Shown here: in pieces, positions 9,201 to 17,582 of the stretch
Numbering within the stretch: position 1 is the stretch's first letter
Layout: every line of letters begins with the position of its first letter
Source: Saprospiraceae bacterium
GTDB lineage: Bacteria; Bacteroidota; Bacteroidia; Chitinophagales; Saprospiraceae
NCBI GenBank assembly: GCA_024103005.1
Contig: JAGFJA010000004.1
Coordinates: 1-36,489, forward strand
Length of the DNA: 36,489 nt
Direction of reading: 5' to 3'
Made by a program: the position numbers and the translations under genes
The notes under the pieces: model-generated
What the model saw: only the letters and a program-made list of their open reading frames with translations
Databases searched by the model: none
What the model was told of the DNA's origin: nothing

Positions 9201-11119
9201 AAATAGATAGTGTATTTACCCAGGAAAACATACTGTTGACTTCACACTTCGACAGTGTATTTATCAATGATACGCCAATGGGCGCGCTCGATATAGAAGC
9301 CAATGCACAGTCATTGAAACACAAAATCGGCTTTGATATAGACATGGGAAACCAGGATAAAAAATTTTCAATCACTGGGCTTTATACCATGCCAGGTTAT
9401 GAAGCTTATGATTATCCGCCTGAATATATAGACATGCTCGTCACAGCTGAAAACTATCCCCTTGAAGTCGCTGATATATTTCTTGGTGACCTGATAAAAG
9501 ATACCAGAGGAACTTTCACCGCCAATTACAGACTTCGAGGTAAAACCAATCAGCCCTCCATGAACGGAAATGTACAGGTCCACAATATGGCCACGACTAT
9601 ACGCTATTTAGGCACCCGATATTATGTACCTTCTTATAATTCAAGGCTGACCAACAACCTGATAGACCTGGACGGAATGACTATCCTGGACGAACGAGGA
9701 AATACGGCAACTGTTTCAGGTGGACTAAAACATACGAAGTTCAGTCATCTGAATGCTGACCTTGAAATTATCTCTGACAACTTCCTCCTATTAAAAACCA
9801 CTGAAAAAGACAATCCAAATTATTTCGGTATTGCTTCCGGCAAATTTAACGGCAAATTTAGTGGTCCGTTAGATCAGCTAAACATAGAAATCGATGCAAC
9901 CACCAGTGCAGGTACAGAACTTAACCTGCCTGTCGCATCATCCAAAGAAGTGGATGCACTCACATTCATTGAATTTAAGAACAGATTTGACACCACCGTC
10001 CAGAAAGATATCAACAAAATCGTTACTTCAACCGGAATTTCAATAAAAATCAATGCCGAATTGAATGAAAACGCTACCCTAAACCTCATCATTGACAAGC
10101 AAACTGGCGATATCATCAAAGCACAGGGTAATGGAATACTCGAAATCACTATCCCACGCAATGGCAATCTCAGCATGTACGGAGGCTACGAAGTATCCAC
10201 AGGAGAATACAGACTCAACCTAATTCCCCTTTACAACCTATCCATCTTCGGTGCTAAATTCCTGATAAAAAAAGGAGGAACACTTATCTGGAACGGTGAT
10301 CCTATAAATGCTCAACTGAACATAGACGCCGAGTTTAGAGGAGTCAACACTTCACCTTATAACTTCATCAGTGAATATGTGCCTGAAGGTGACCTCAAAA
10401 TCCAAACTGAAGCAAGCAGGCCGACTCCGGTTGATCTGACACTGAACCTGAGAGGCGACCTCCTCAAACCTGAAATTACCTTTAAAATAGATTTTCCTCA
10501 AATCTCGCCTGAATTAAAGACTTATGTTGACAGTAAGCTGAGAGCATTGGAACAGGATCCGAATGAATTGTACAAGCAGGCAGCATCTCTGATATCATTT
10601 GGATCATTTATACCTAAAGATAATTTCAACATCTCTGCAGTGACTGCTACTGCATACAACACGTTATCCGACCTGATTTCAAGCCAGCTAACTCAAATAC
10701 TTTCCCCTATGCTGACAGCTGCTGTAGCAGATGGCAAAATACTCACCGGAGTGGATCTCAATCTGAATTACAATTTTTATGAAGCCAATTCAACTCAGGG
10801 AGCAGGCATCCAAAACAGAATAGGAAGTGAATTACTTATAGGGCCCAGACTTAAATTTTTTAACGACAGATTGATTGTAAATACCGGTGTCAAAAGTGGC
10901 GAACAAGGTCGTGATCAAAATTATGTAGCAGGAGATGTGGACCTTCAATACTACCTTTCAGCAGACAAACGGTATATCCTTCGGCTTTACCAAAAAAATG
11001 ATGCAGTACTGGAAGGCAGAAGAATTAAAAGCGGGGTTGGTATTTCCTTCAAAAAATCATTGGACTCTTTTGCTGAAATATTCCAAAGAAATAACAAAAA
11101 GAAAAGATTGAAAAAATAA
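6206..11119 (+). CDS. tamB: TamB-like translocation/assembly module protein (AsmA/DUF490 superfamily)
   Basis: This 1637-residue envelope protein has a short Lys/Glu-rich cytosolic N-terminus and one membrane anchor (about residues 29-51, VKYTFIILVLLVMGIYFLM). It continues with an AsmA-like start (ADVEVGRIRITFF) and a very long beta-rich stretch. It ends in the TamB C-terminal domain (DUF490), with GNGILEITIPRNG, GGYEVSTGEYRLN and GVDLNLNYNFYE. TamB-type proteins are long hydrophobic grooves spanning the periplasm, linked to outer-membrane protein insertion in Proteobacteria and to phospholipid transport. In Bacteroidota the partner barrel is a TamA/BamA-like protein, which is not in this window. 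Translation appears to start at GTG (6206), since a TAA stop lies directly before it and no ATG precedes the anchor. It follows folP by about 11 nt and precedes the PLD gene by 14 nt. Confidence 0.9.
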   Translation: MQEEERDKNNSKEKSKNKPLYISIPGVFWNLVKYTFIILVLLVMGIYFLMQLPSFQNYAAQKATKFLTDELKADVEVGRIRITFFQSVLVEDLLIKDRQQDTLINIGQLRADLKGGLLDLIDGKVNINSVFIKDLKGHFVKTCPEYDNNYQFLINYIENGHPDSLFSRPKGKKSPISLTLKDIDLRKASLDLTDIYLGRKMAVSFDRLKTDFNQFNIDSNLFLINKLNIDLPIFKINKIAPVKCRTTHYDDPYAQLLAEIKKKRGPKPPLHIEAQYFSLEEGKFSFHDYRWPIDKKLVGKVLDFSNIDLAAINVGMESVIFEGETVSGALSQLALKTGTPFNINDFNADRLSYSPTEISVDKFALTSDHSHLEDSLRLSYKSMKDFQDYVNKVKMYAHLTNSHVSVKDIMVFNHKLPEVDFLNQNINNDFLLDGHVNGTVNNLRGNKVKMAIGNYASLDGNFSMQDITDIDQATLNLNLNSLKTNARGLEAILPEFKSPPELKKLGTLNYSGKLDGFVLDFVTYGKLKTDQGTSDLDLHLNIRNGFNNAKYSGTLKLNEVDVGKITNNPDLGKISATLEIKDGENFSLEKISSQLSTHIKSFSYKGYTYSNLLIDGKLDKNTFNGKLSATDPNANLDFSGKIDFSNRKKILDFDTDIRNLNLSKLHLTNLPLNIKGDIQSNLTFTDLSDMDGYVSANKIVIKDTSGRTLKIDKLQFIATNLGKGLKNYQLESDLLDLNLNGKFLIENLANDLAKVIHYNHPRFAQQLGIKPGNKAIFNNDFNFHIDLKDSKNALSVFGIPIETLTGANASGTFSNIDSTAYHLNINAGVNALKAKDYTFKYLYFEGLGNQESSDYFAYANSGNLLGKELSQMDMSATLIRDSLLFNIKTPQVENIAQNLSIDGIYTVENGYNILKFNQSKFDFFDDGWTVNKDNLVKFGHNELFIRNLEVTNGEQKISFNSYGRQGLEVNVLNFNTAILDSLLANHDLKIRGIGDINLKIDSVFTQENILLTSHFDSVFINDTPMGALDIEANAQSLKHKIGFDIDMGNQDKKFSITGLYTMPGYEAYDYPPEYIDMLVTAENYPLEVADIFLGDLIKDTRGTFTANYRLRGKTNQPSMNGNVQVHNMATTIRYLGTRYYVPSYNSRLTNNLIDLDGMTILDERGNTATVSGGLKHTKFSHLNADLEIISDNFLLLKTTEKDNPNYFGIASGKFNGKFSGPLDQLNIEIDATTSAGTELNLPVASSKEVDALTFIEFKNRFDTTVQKDINKIVTSTGISIKINAELNENATLNLIIDKQTGDIIKAQGNGILEITIPRNGNLSMYGGYEVSTGEYRLNLIPLYNLSIFGAKFLIKKGGTLIWNGDPINAQLNIDAEFRGVNTSPYNFISEYVPEGDLKIQTEASRPTPVDLTLNLRGDLLKPEITFKIDFPQISPELKTYVDSKLRALEQDPNELYKQAASLISFGSFIPKDNFNISAVTATAYNTLSDLISSQLTQILSPMLTAAVADGKILTGVDLNLNYNFYEANSTQGAGIQNRIGSELLIGPRLKFFNDRLIVNTGVKSGEQGRDQNYVAGDVDLQYYLSADKRYILRLYQKNDAVLEGRRIKSGVGISFKKSLDSFAEIFQRNNKKKRLKK

Positions 11120-11133
11120 CTACTTTCATAACT

Positions 11134-12501
11134 ATGTTAAAAAAACAAATATTCATCTTCCTCTCAGGAACCGTTGCGTTTTTCTTAACCTTTTCATCTG
11201 TTCTCGCACAGTCGTCTGAAAGCCGCATTGAAATCTTCTTTACCCGGCCAATTACACCCCGATACACCATTCCGGACATCTATCCATATCAAACCGGCGG
11301 TTCGCTAGTCAAGCAAAAAATTATTAACGCTATAAAATCAGCTAAATACACATTAGATATCTGTCTATATAATAACAGCGATGCCGATATCGTCTCAGCC
11401 TTAAAGCTGGCTAAAAACAAAGGCATCAGAGTAAGATATATTACCGATAAAGGCACATCCAATACGGCATTGAAAGAATTGAACTTTCCGGTTTTATATC
11501 TTGGAACAGATGGCGGCATTATGCATAATAAATTTATTATCGCCGATGCCAATAAAACAGAGGCAGCACTGCTTTTCGGTTCCTGTAATTTTACCCCAAA
11601 CGGTTTTAACGATGATGCCAATAATCTGATGGTTATTAAGGACCAATCCCTTTGCCTTGCATTTCAGATTGAATTTGAAGAAATGTGGGACAGTAACACA
11701 GCGACACCGGGATCTAATCCAAAATCCGGAAATAAAAAATCGGACAACACTCCACACTATTTTACCATTGACGGCATACCGGTAGAGGCCTACTTTTCGC
11801 CTACCGATAAGGTTGAATCCAATATTCTCCGTCAATTGTCAGGTGCTAACTACAACCTTAGATTTGCCATCTTCACCTTCACTTCCGACAGCCTCGCCTA
11901 TGAAATCGTCAACAAGAAAAAAGAAGGTTTATCCATAAGAGGCATCACCGACAACAACGAAGACTTTCCGGGTAAGTTGATCTATATGCAAAACAACGGA
12001 GTGGACGTCATCGACCACAGCCCGGCAAGTCAGCTCCACCACAAGTATGCAGTCATAGACGCCGAATACAATGATTCTGATCCGTTAGTTGTCACGGGTT
12101 CACACAACTGGACATGGTCTGCTGACAACATCAATGATGAATCCACCCTATTTATCCACAACAGCGACATCGCAAAATTATATGTAGCGGAATTTAACAG
12201 CAGATATTGCGAACTGGCGCCCTGGGATTGCAACCTGTTATCCGATTTCAACAAACCTCAGGCCGACATCCGGGTATTCCCTACTTTGTTTCGGGATCAC
12301 CTCCATGTCAGTACTGAATTAAATAGCAGCATTTCGGGGATTTCTGTCTTTGACGTCTATGGAAGGCCTGTTTATTATACCAATTGGTCAGTCAGCCAGG
12401 AAGAAAATATCAATTTAAGCTTTCTTGCCTCAGGAAATTATTTTATCAGCATTTACGGACCGTCAGGAATTATAAAAACATTCAAGGCTTTAAAATTATA
12501 A
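11134..12501 (+). CDS. Secreted phospholipase D-like protein with T9SS sorting domain
   Basis: This 455-residue protein has a signal peptide (cleavage near residue 26, VLAQ/SS) and two PLD (HKD-type) repeats. The first has His131, Lys133 and Asp138 (HNKFIIAD) followed by FGSCNFTPNG. The second has His302, Lys304 and Asp309 (HHKYAVID) followed by GSHNWTWSADN. Both copies look catalytically complete. The last 75 or so residues are a T9SS type A sorting domain (ADIRVFPTLFRDHLHV ... GNYFISIYG ... KALKL), so the protein should be exported across the outer membrane and released or attached to the surface. The PLD superfamily includes phospholipases and the Nuc-type endonucleases; the GS-N-W/F pattern after the HKD resembles the Nuc-like group, so the substrate is undecided. 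It is the last gene of the ppa cluster. Confidence 0.85.
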   Translation: MLKKQIFIFLSGTVAFFLTFSSVLAQSSESRIEIFFTRPITPRYTIPDIYPYQTGGSLVKQKIINAIKSAKYTLDICLYNNSDADIVSALKLAKNKGIRVRYITDKGTSNTALKELNFPVLYLGTDGGIMHNKFIIADANKTEAALLFGSCNFTPNGFNDDANNLMVIKDQSLCLAFQIEFEEMWDSNTATPGSNPKSGNKKSDNTPHYFTIDGIPVEAYFSPTDKVESNILRQLSGANYNLRFAIFTFTSDSLAYEIVNKKKEGLSIRGITDNNEDFPGKLIYMQNNGVDVIDHSPASQLHHKYAVIDAEYNDSDPLVVTGSHNWTWSADNINDESTLFIHNSDIAKLYVAEFNSRYCELAPWDCNLLSDFNKPQADIRVFPTLFRDHLHVSTELNSSISGISVFDVYGRPVYYTNWSVSQEENINLSFLASGNYFISIYGPSGIIKTFKALKL

Positions 12502-12594
12502 TAGTTTGTTTCCAATCTCCGATTTTTTGGTAATATCAGATATAAAATAATCACAATAATTCAACAGTATTTTTACACATATATAATCATTTTT

Positions 12595-12602
12595 TATATT
12601 TG
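12595..12602 (+). promoter_or_regulatory. Candidate -7 box (TATATTTG) for the TPR-AraC regulator
   Basis: It matches TAnnTTTG 72 nt before the ATG. A T-run at 12569-12574 sits about where the -33 box should be but lacks the G. The 173-nt gap after the PLD gene has no strong hairpin. Confidence 0.33.
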
Positions 12603-12674
12603 TATAAATAATAAGTGCTGGCTTCAAGAAAAAAACGACTTTTGTCCGATATTTAAGGGGTTAAGCCAGTAAAT

Positions 12675-14342
12675 ATGAGAACCTTGAATTTTCTACATAT
12701 GAACATGAAGCAAAGCACCGATGGGTATAATTTTTCTGATTATATTGTTATTTACGTTTTTTTATTTTTCCTTGTTAGTCCCAAAACTTCATGGGGTCAA
12801 GATTCTTTATCGTTTGAACACTTATATAAAAGAACTTCTGATGTGACAACTCAAATAAGCTTGGATAATGCTTTGCGAGAAGCAGATTCGCTTTACGAAA
12901 TATCTCAGAAACCCCTATTTCAAATTAGAAGTCTGATACTTATAGCCAGAATATATCAGCAAAAAGAAGATCTTGATAAGGCAATTGAGTATGCTCAAAA
13001 GGCTGAAAAAATGGCGGAAAAATACGGAGAGTTTGCCTGGCAAGCCAGGTCAAATGGAATGATAGCCGGTCAATATCGTATGATGGAATTGTATAATCAG
13101 GCAAAAAAATATACAGCTAAAGCCATGCAAATCATACCAAAAATAAAAAATCATGAAATGGCAAACAGTACCGCAGGCTTGATGCAACAGGAATTTGCCT
13201 TTACAAATATGGACCAGGACAATTGGCAACAAGCTATCATCCATCTAAATGCTGCCGAAAAATACTTTAATAGACTAAAAGAAAAAAAATATTTTCTTAT
13301 AAATAATGACCGCTTATTAGGGACAAATTACTTTTATTTGAAGAATTATGATTTGGCGTTGAGCTATTATAAGAGAGCATTAGATAATAGTAAGAACAAC
13401 CCGGTCAATTACATTACAGGTATGATTCACAAAGGGATGGCAGAAACATACTTGGAGATGGGGAAGTTGAGTATGGCGAAACAACACTTAGATGAGGCTG
13501 AAAAAATCGCGGACCAGTCACAGTATCTTCAAATAAAGAATTCAATATATGATCTTTCAACAAGATATTACGCACTTGTTAAGGATTCAAATATACTCTT
13601 TGAAGCTCGAAATAAAAAAGATTCAATCAATGAACAGCTGCTGGACAAACGGGCTGATTTGCTTGATAAAAATTATGCCGAACTAAATAACAAGGATATT
13701 AAGGCTGAAAATGAAAGCAAACTTAAGAATAAAACTATTTTCACTCTCCTGGCTATACTAGTAATAGTTATAGTAAGTTTTTTATTTTACTCAAATAAGA
13801 AAAGAAAAAAAGAGCTCGATCGTTTCAAAGAGGTAATGGAACAGTTGAATGCTTTGAAAACTGAAGTTCCATTAAATAAGGGATTGGAAGCCATTGAATC
13901 AATAAACTCGCAAAGAAATACATCTTTAGATGAAAGCAGTCTCAAGAATGATGAAAATCTGGCATTTCATCGTATTATGTCAGAAAAGACAGAACAAAAA
14001 CTATTGGATGATCTAACCAACTTTGAAAATTCAAACCTATACTTAGATAAGAACATTTCGCTATCTTCCTTGTCAACTGAATTTGAGACCAATAACAAAT
14101 ATCTTTCATACGTAATCAAAGTACATAAAAACACGGATTTTAGCACCTATGTAAATAAACTTCGAATCAATTACATTATCAGGATGCTAAAAGAAAATCC
14201 TGATTGGAGAAAGTATAAAATAAGCTTTTTGGCCGAAACGACTGGTTTTTCATCTCATAGCCAGTTCACCTCAATATTCAAAACACTTAAAGGACTTTCC
14301 CCATCTGCCTTTATACGGTATTTAGATAAAGAAGGAGAATAA
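12675..14342 (+). CDS. TPR / membrane / AraC-type one-component regulator
   Basis: This 555-residue protein has a hydrophobic export segment at about 22-41. An exported sensor part is built of TPR-like helical repeats (about 80-330), such as LDKAIEYAQKAEKMAEKYGE and FYLKNYDLALSYYKRALDN. A transmembrane helix at about 355-373 comes next, followed by a Lys/Arg-rich stop-transfer (NKKRKK). After a helical linker comes an AraC/XylS HTH at about 442-550 (ISLSSLSTEFETNNKYLSYV, then SFLAETTGFSSHSQFTSIFK and GLSPSAF). This architecture is a common Bacteroidota membrane-spanning transcription factor, presumably sensing an envelope signal and binding DNA from the membrane. No kinase domain is seen. It is probably the regulator of itself or of the downstream metallopeptidase gene. 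The gene is noticeably AT-rich. The ligand is unknown. Confidence 0.85.
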   Translation: MRTLNFLHMNMKQSTDGYNFSDYIVIYVFLFFLVSPKTSWGQDSLSFEHLYKRTSDVTTQISLDNALREADSLYEISQKPLFQIRSLILIARIYQQKEDLDKAIEYAQKAEKMAEKYGEFAWQARSNGMIAGQYRMMELYNQAKKYTAKAMQIIPKIKNHEMANSTAGLMQQEFAFTNMDQDNWQQAIIHLNAAEKYFNRLKEKKYFLINNDRLLGTNYFYLKNYDLALSYYKRALDNSKNNPVNYITGMIHKGMAETYLEMGKLSMAKQHLDEAEKIADQSQYLQIKNSIYDLSTRYYALVKDSNILFEARNKKDSINEQLLDKRADLLDKNYAELNNKDIKAENESKLKNKTIFTLLAILVIVIVSFLFYSNKKRKKELDRFKEVMEQLNALKTEVPLNKGLEAIESINSQRNTSLDESSLKNDENLAFHRIMSEKTEQKLLDDLTNFENSNLYLDKNISLSSLSTEFETNNKYLSYVIKVHKNTDFSTYVNKLRINYIIRMLKENPDWRKYKISFLAETTGFSSHSQFTSIFKTLKGLSPSAFIRYLDKEGE

Positions 14343-14494
14343 TTGAGTTTCTAAACCGGGTTTTCAAATAATATTATATAAGTAATTGTTTTACAATAAT
14401 ATAAGATTTACTTTTCTTTTATTTTAAGTATATTTTTATTGTCAAAATACTGAATATTGGTATTATCCAATTAGAAAAATAATATCATAGCATC

Positions 14495-14502
14495 TATGTT
14501 TG
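14495..14502 (+). promoter_or_regulatory. Candidate -7 box (TATGTTTG) for the metallopeptidase
   Basis: It matches TAnnTTTG 135 nt before the metallopeptidase ATG, immediately upstream of the inverted repeat at 14507-14571. No good -33 box was found at the usual distance. Confidence 0.32.
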
Positions 14503-14506
14503 CATT

Positions 14507-14571
14507 CCATAACCATCTCAAGATATAATGATAAGATTTTATGCATTTTTTGGACAATATCTTGATTATGG
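14507..14571. repeat. Interrupted palindrome in the metallopeptidase leader
   Basis: The left arm reads CCATAA (14507-14512), then TCAAGATAT (14518-14526). The right arm reads ATATCTTGA (14557-14565), then TTATGG (14566-14571). The two arms match over 15 bp apart from a five-base insertion in the left arm. It ends 65 nt before the metallopeptidase ATG and just after the TATGTTTG box. It could be an operator for the neighbouring AraC-type regulator or a leader-RNA hairpin. Confidence 0.5.
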
Positions 14572-14636
14572 TAGATTATTAAGTAAGAATCCATACATCT
14601 TAAGTTCCCTTTATTGACAAATTGAAATTAATAAAT

Positions 14637-17252
14637 ATGAAAAAAGTATATAACTGTTCATTTATAGCTGTATTATTCTTCCTGACTTTACAAGTATCTA
14701 ATGCACAAGGTGGATTTTTTTACCCGCTTAAGCCTGAAGAAAATCCACTTAGTGGCAGGTCACTTGAATCGTTGAGTTTAAAAAAATACAAAGCCTATCG
14801 GATAGATGAAGCAGGTTTACGTACTTATTTATGGGAAGCACCATTGGAAAACAACAGTTTGGGCGCACCCGGTGTAGAATTAGCAGTCCCACTTCCCAAT
14901 GGTAAAGTAGAACTATTTATCCTGTTTGAATCACCGATTTTGTCTCCTGAAGTAGCTGCTAACCACCCAGAAATAAAGACTTATGCCGGGAAAGGCATTG
15001 AACATCCGGGTTATCGCCTCCGAATAAATCTGACGTCAGAAGGCTTTAGTGCCATCATTCTCGGAGTGGATGAAGATGCTGTATATTTTGAAAAACTGAT
15101 GAAAAATATACCCGGAATGTTATACAAAAGTTACTTCGTGAAAGATGTAATTCATAATCGTACAGATATTCCCAATTCAGAGAAAAACAGGTGCGGTGTA
15201 ATAGATGATGGAAATCTCCAAATGGAATCTAATAAGCTTGAAACGCGAACGCCTGATGATTTTACTAATGGAACTCAGTTGAAAACCTTCCGCCTTGCCA
15301 TGGCTGCAGATGCTGAGTTTACAGCCAATAAAGGTGGTACACAAGCATCAGCCTTTGCTGCCTTAACTAATTATGTCAACAACTTAACTGCTGTCTATAA
15401 TTTGGAACTGAGTGTTACATTTACGTTGGTGAGTGATATAAATCTCGTCTATACCGATGCTGCAACCGATCCATACAATAATGACGATCAAGGATTAATG
15501 CTTGATCAGAACCAAACAAACCTAGATAACCTCATCGGTAGTTCCAACTATGACATAGGCCATGTACTCGGATATGCGGGTGGCTCAGGAGGTGGGGTGG
15601 CATCCAGCCCTTCAATATGTGAAAATGGCTTCAAAGGTCAAGGCGTTTCTGGTGTTGGCGATGGTTCATATCCGGAAGTGTTTGACTTCCAGCTCATCGC
15701 ACATGAGGTAGGCCATCAGTTCGGCATGTCTCATAGCTACAACAGCAATGTTCCAGTATGTACAACCAGAGAATACGCAACATCGGTAGAACCAGGTGCA
15801 GGGACGACTATTATGAGTTATGGCTATACCTGTACCAATACTGATCCGGGGAGTGGCCTGGTGGGAGCAGATGATTACGAGTATCCTCAGTATGGACCTT
15901 TTCTCAATTTTCATGTTGTTAATATTAATCAGGCGATTAACACCATGAATAATCAAAATTGCTACGGAACCTCATCCACAACAAATTCAATCCCTGTCAT
16001 TAATGCAATGCAGACTAGCTTTACAATACCCAAATTAACACCTTTTTCGCTCATTGGCAGTGCTACAGATGCTGACTCTGGCGACGATCTCAGTTATTCC
16101 TGGGAAGGAACAAATATCAGTGATGAGCCGAACAATAATAATCTCACAGCTACGACTATATCTGACCCCACAAGACCGCCTTTTTTTCGCTCTTATCCAC
16201 CTATATTGGCAAGCTCAAATTCAACTCCCGGCTTGCGGTACTTTCCCAGATATTCTGCCATATTGGATGGTACGAATTATGCTAAGGGTGACAAGCTACC
16301 TTCAATAGGAATAGTTACATCTCATACACTTACTGTAAGAGACCAAAATGGAGGAATCGCAACTAAAGATGTGACAGTCTCAATAGACGGAAACTCTGGT
16401 CCATTTCTTATAACCAATGACCCTACAGGATCCAAGCAAGTTGGATCTATGCTATCAGTCACCTGGAGTGTTAATAACACGAATAACGCTCCTGTAAATT
16501 GTTCTCTTGTCGATATATTATTATCCATAGATGGTGGTTATACCTTCCCTATTACCTTAGGCAGCTCTCTTCCAAATACAGGTACTGCTACAATCACAAT
16601 CCCGAATAATCCTACAACACAGGCAAGATTGAAAATTAGGCCTAGCAGTAGTAACTCGAATATTTTCTTTGATATATCCAATCAAAATTTTACAATTGAT
16701 CAACCTTTACCTGTAACCTGGTTGTCATTTGATGCATTTTTGAAGAATCAAAACTCTGTATTGCTAACTTGGGCTTTATCAATGGAACTCAACTGCATTG
16801 GGTATGAAATAGAAATGAGTATGGATGGAAATCATTTTTCTAAAATCGGTTTTGTAAAATCAAACCCTTCTAATTTTACTAACAATAATTATCAACATAC
16901 TATCTATGACTTATCGGAAGGTATATATTATTTCCGCCTAAAACAACTCGATACAAATGGAAGTTATAGTTATTCTAATTTGGAAAGAGTCCAAGTCAAA
17001 TTTGATTCAAAACCTGTTTCTATCTTCCCTAATCCTACTTCAGATCATGTTAAGATAGACCCTGGAAGCTATCAGGATCAATTTCTTGCAATTCGGATTG
17101 TTGACCAAATGGGTAAAGAAGTATTAAGACTTCCGGCTAAAAGATACAGTTCCTTTGAAGAAATAAATATCTCTAATTTAGTCTGTGGTGCTTATCAATT
17201 TATTGTTATTGGAAAGAATTTTACCGCAATACACCGATTGATAAAAATGTAA
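14637..17252 (+). CDS. Secreted reprolysin-like zinc metallopeptidase with T9SS sorting domain
   Basis: This protein of about 871 residues begins with a clean signal peptide (MKKVYNCSFI..., cleavage after SNAQ, residue 24). The frame extends upstream to a TTG at 14622, but the ATG at 14637 gives the better signal. A propeptide-like region is followed by a catalytic domain with the metzincin motif HEVGHQFGMSH (His356, Glu357, His360, His366) and a Met-turn TIMSYG (Met393). Ig/cadherin-like beta domains follow (SATDADSGDDLSYSW; VTSHTLTVRDQNGG). A T9SS type A tail occupies about 792-871 (VSIFPNPTSDHVKI ... GAYQFIVIGK). It is expected outside the cell as a protease, possibly for protein scavenging. 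The length and domain order fit the Bacteroidota 'reprolysin-like metallopeptidase' group. It lies downstream of an AraC-type regulator on the same strand. Confidence 0.9.
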   Translation: MKKVYNCSFIAVLFFLTLQVSNAQGGFFYPLKPEENPLSGRSLESLSLKKYKAYRIDEAGLRTYLWEAPLENNSLGAPGVELAVPLPNGKVELFILFESPILSPEVAANHPEIKTYAGKGIEHPGYRLRINLTSEGFSAIILGVDEDAVYFEKLMKNIPGMLYKSYFVKDVIHNRTDIPNSEKNRCGVIDDGNLQMESNKLETRTPDDFTNGTQLKTFRLAMAADAEFTANKGGTQASAFAALTNYVNNLTAVYNLELSVTFTLVSDINLVYTDAATDPYNNDDQGLMLDQNQTNLDNLIGSSNYDIGHVLGYAGGSGGGVASSPSICENGFKGQGVSGVGDGSYPEVFDFQLIAHEVGHQFGMSHSYNSNVPVCTTREYATSVEPGAGTTIMSYGYTCTNTDPGSGLVGADDYEYPQYGPFLNFHVVNINQAINTMNNQNCYGTSSTTNSIPVINAMQTSFTIPKLTPFSLIGSATDADSGDDLSYSWEGTNISDEPNNNNLTATTISDPTRPPFFRSYPPILASSNSTPGLRYFPRYSAILDGTNYAKGDKLPSIGIVTSHTLTVRDQNGGIATKDVTVSIDGNSGPFLITNDPTGSKQVGSMLSVTWSVNNTNNAPVNCSLVDILLSIDGGYTFPITLGSSLPNTGTATITIPNNPTTQARLKIRPSSSNSNIFFDISNQNFTIDQPLPVTWLSFDAFLKNQNSVLLTWALSMELNCIGYEIEMSMDGNHFSKIGFVKSNPSNFTNNNYQHTIYDLSEGIYYFRLKQLDTNGSYSYSNLERVQVKFDSKPVSIFPNPTSDHVKIDPGSYQDQFLAIRIVDQMGKEVLRLPAKRYSSFEEINISNLVCGAYQFIVIGKNFTAIHRLIKM

Positions 17253-17582
17253 GAATTAAATAGTCCTTGCTGAATAATACATAACATAAAGATTAACAGA
17301 TAAATAAATAAAATTTATTGTACAAATACAAGGGAATTTAAGGATACAAAATCCCTTGTATTTGTGCTTGCATACAATAAACAGCAAAAATTAAATTCAT
17401 CAAGTTTCACAACTTGTAATCATCGCCCATTTGACCGTTTCAGGTATTTGCCGTTTGATGCTTTCCATTGAGTTAATTTGATTATGCTTACAGGTACTAA
17501 TGAGTTTGCGACTCTTTCATTGAATTATATTATTAATTATTAGATGCAGTTACTCTTTTGAAAAAATAGTTCTCTAACTAAT
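17253..17582. other. Convergent intergenic region after the metallopeptidase
   Basis: This 330-nt stretch lies between convergent genes. It holds a 14-bp perfect hairpin (17322-17365) and a small palindrome CAAGTT-TCAC-AACTTG at 17401-17416. It also has a stop-free minus-strand stretch of about 37 codons (17400-17513) that I could not assign. Otherwise it is AT-rich and featureless. Confidence 0.55.
17322..17365. terminator. Bidirectional hairpin between convergent genes
   Basis: Arms 17322-17335 (ACAAATACAAGGGA) and 17352-17365 (TCCCTTGTATTTGT) pair perfectly over 14 bp. Three more pairs (TTT/AAA) form inside after one mismatch. It is placed where a shared terminator is expected, although a strong T-tract is missing on both sides. 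Confidence 0.55.

Noticed and set aside
9874-10176. Minus-strand ORF of 100 codons inside the TamB-like gene
   Set aside because: It is fully antisense to a conserved coding region and has no recognisable motif; it is a frame shadow.
17400-17513. Stop-free minus-strand stretch of about 37 codons (contains KRQIPETVKWAM)
   Set aside because: Coding-like in appearance but too short to support a gene. No flanking repeats or recognised transposase motif, so a pseudogene remnant cannot be shown.
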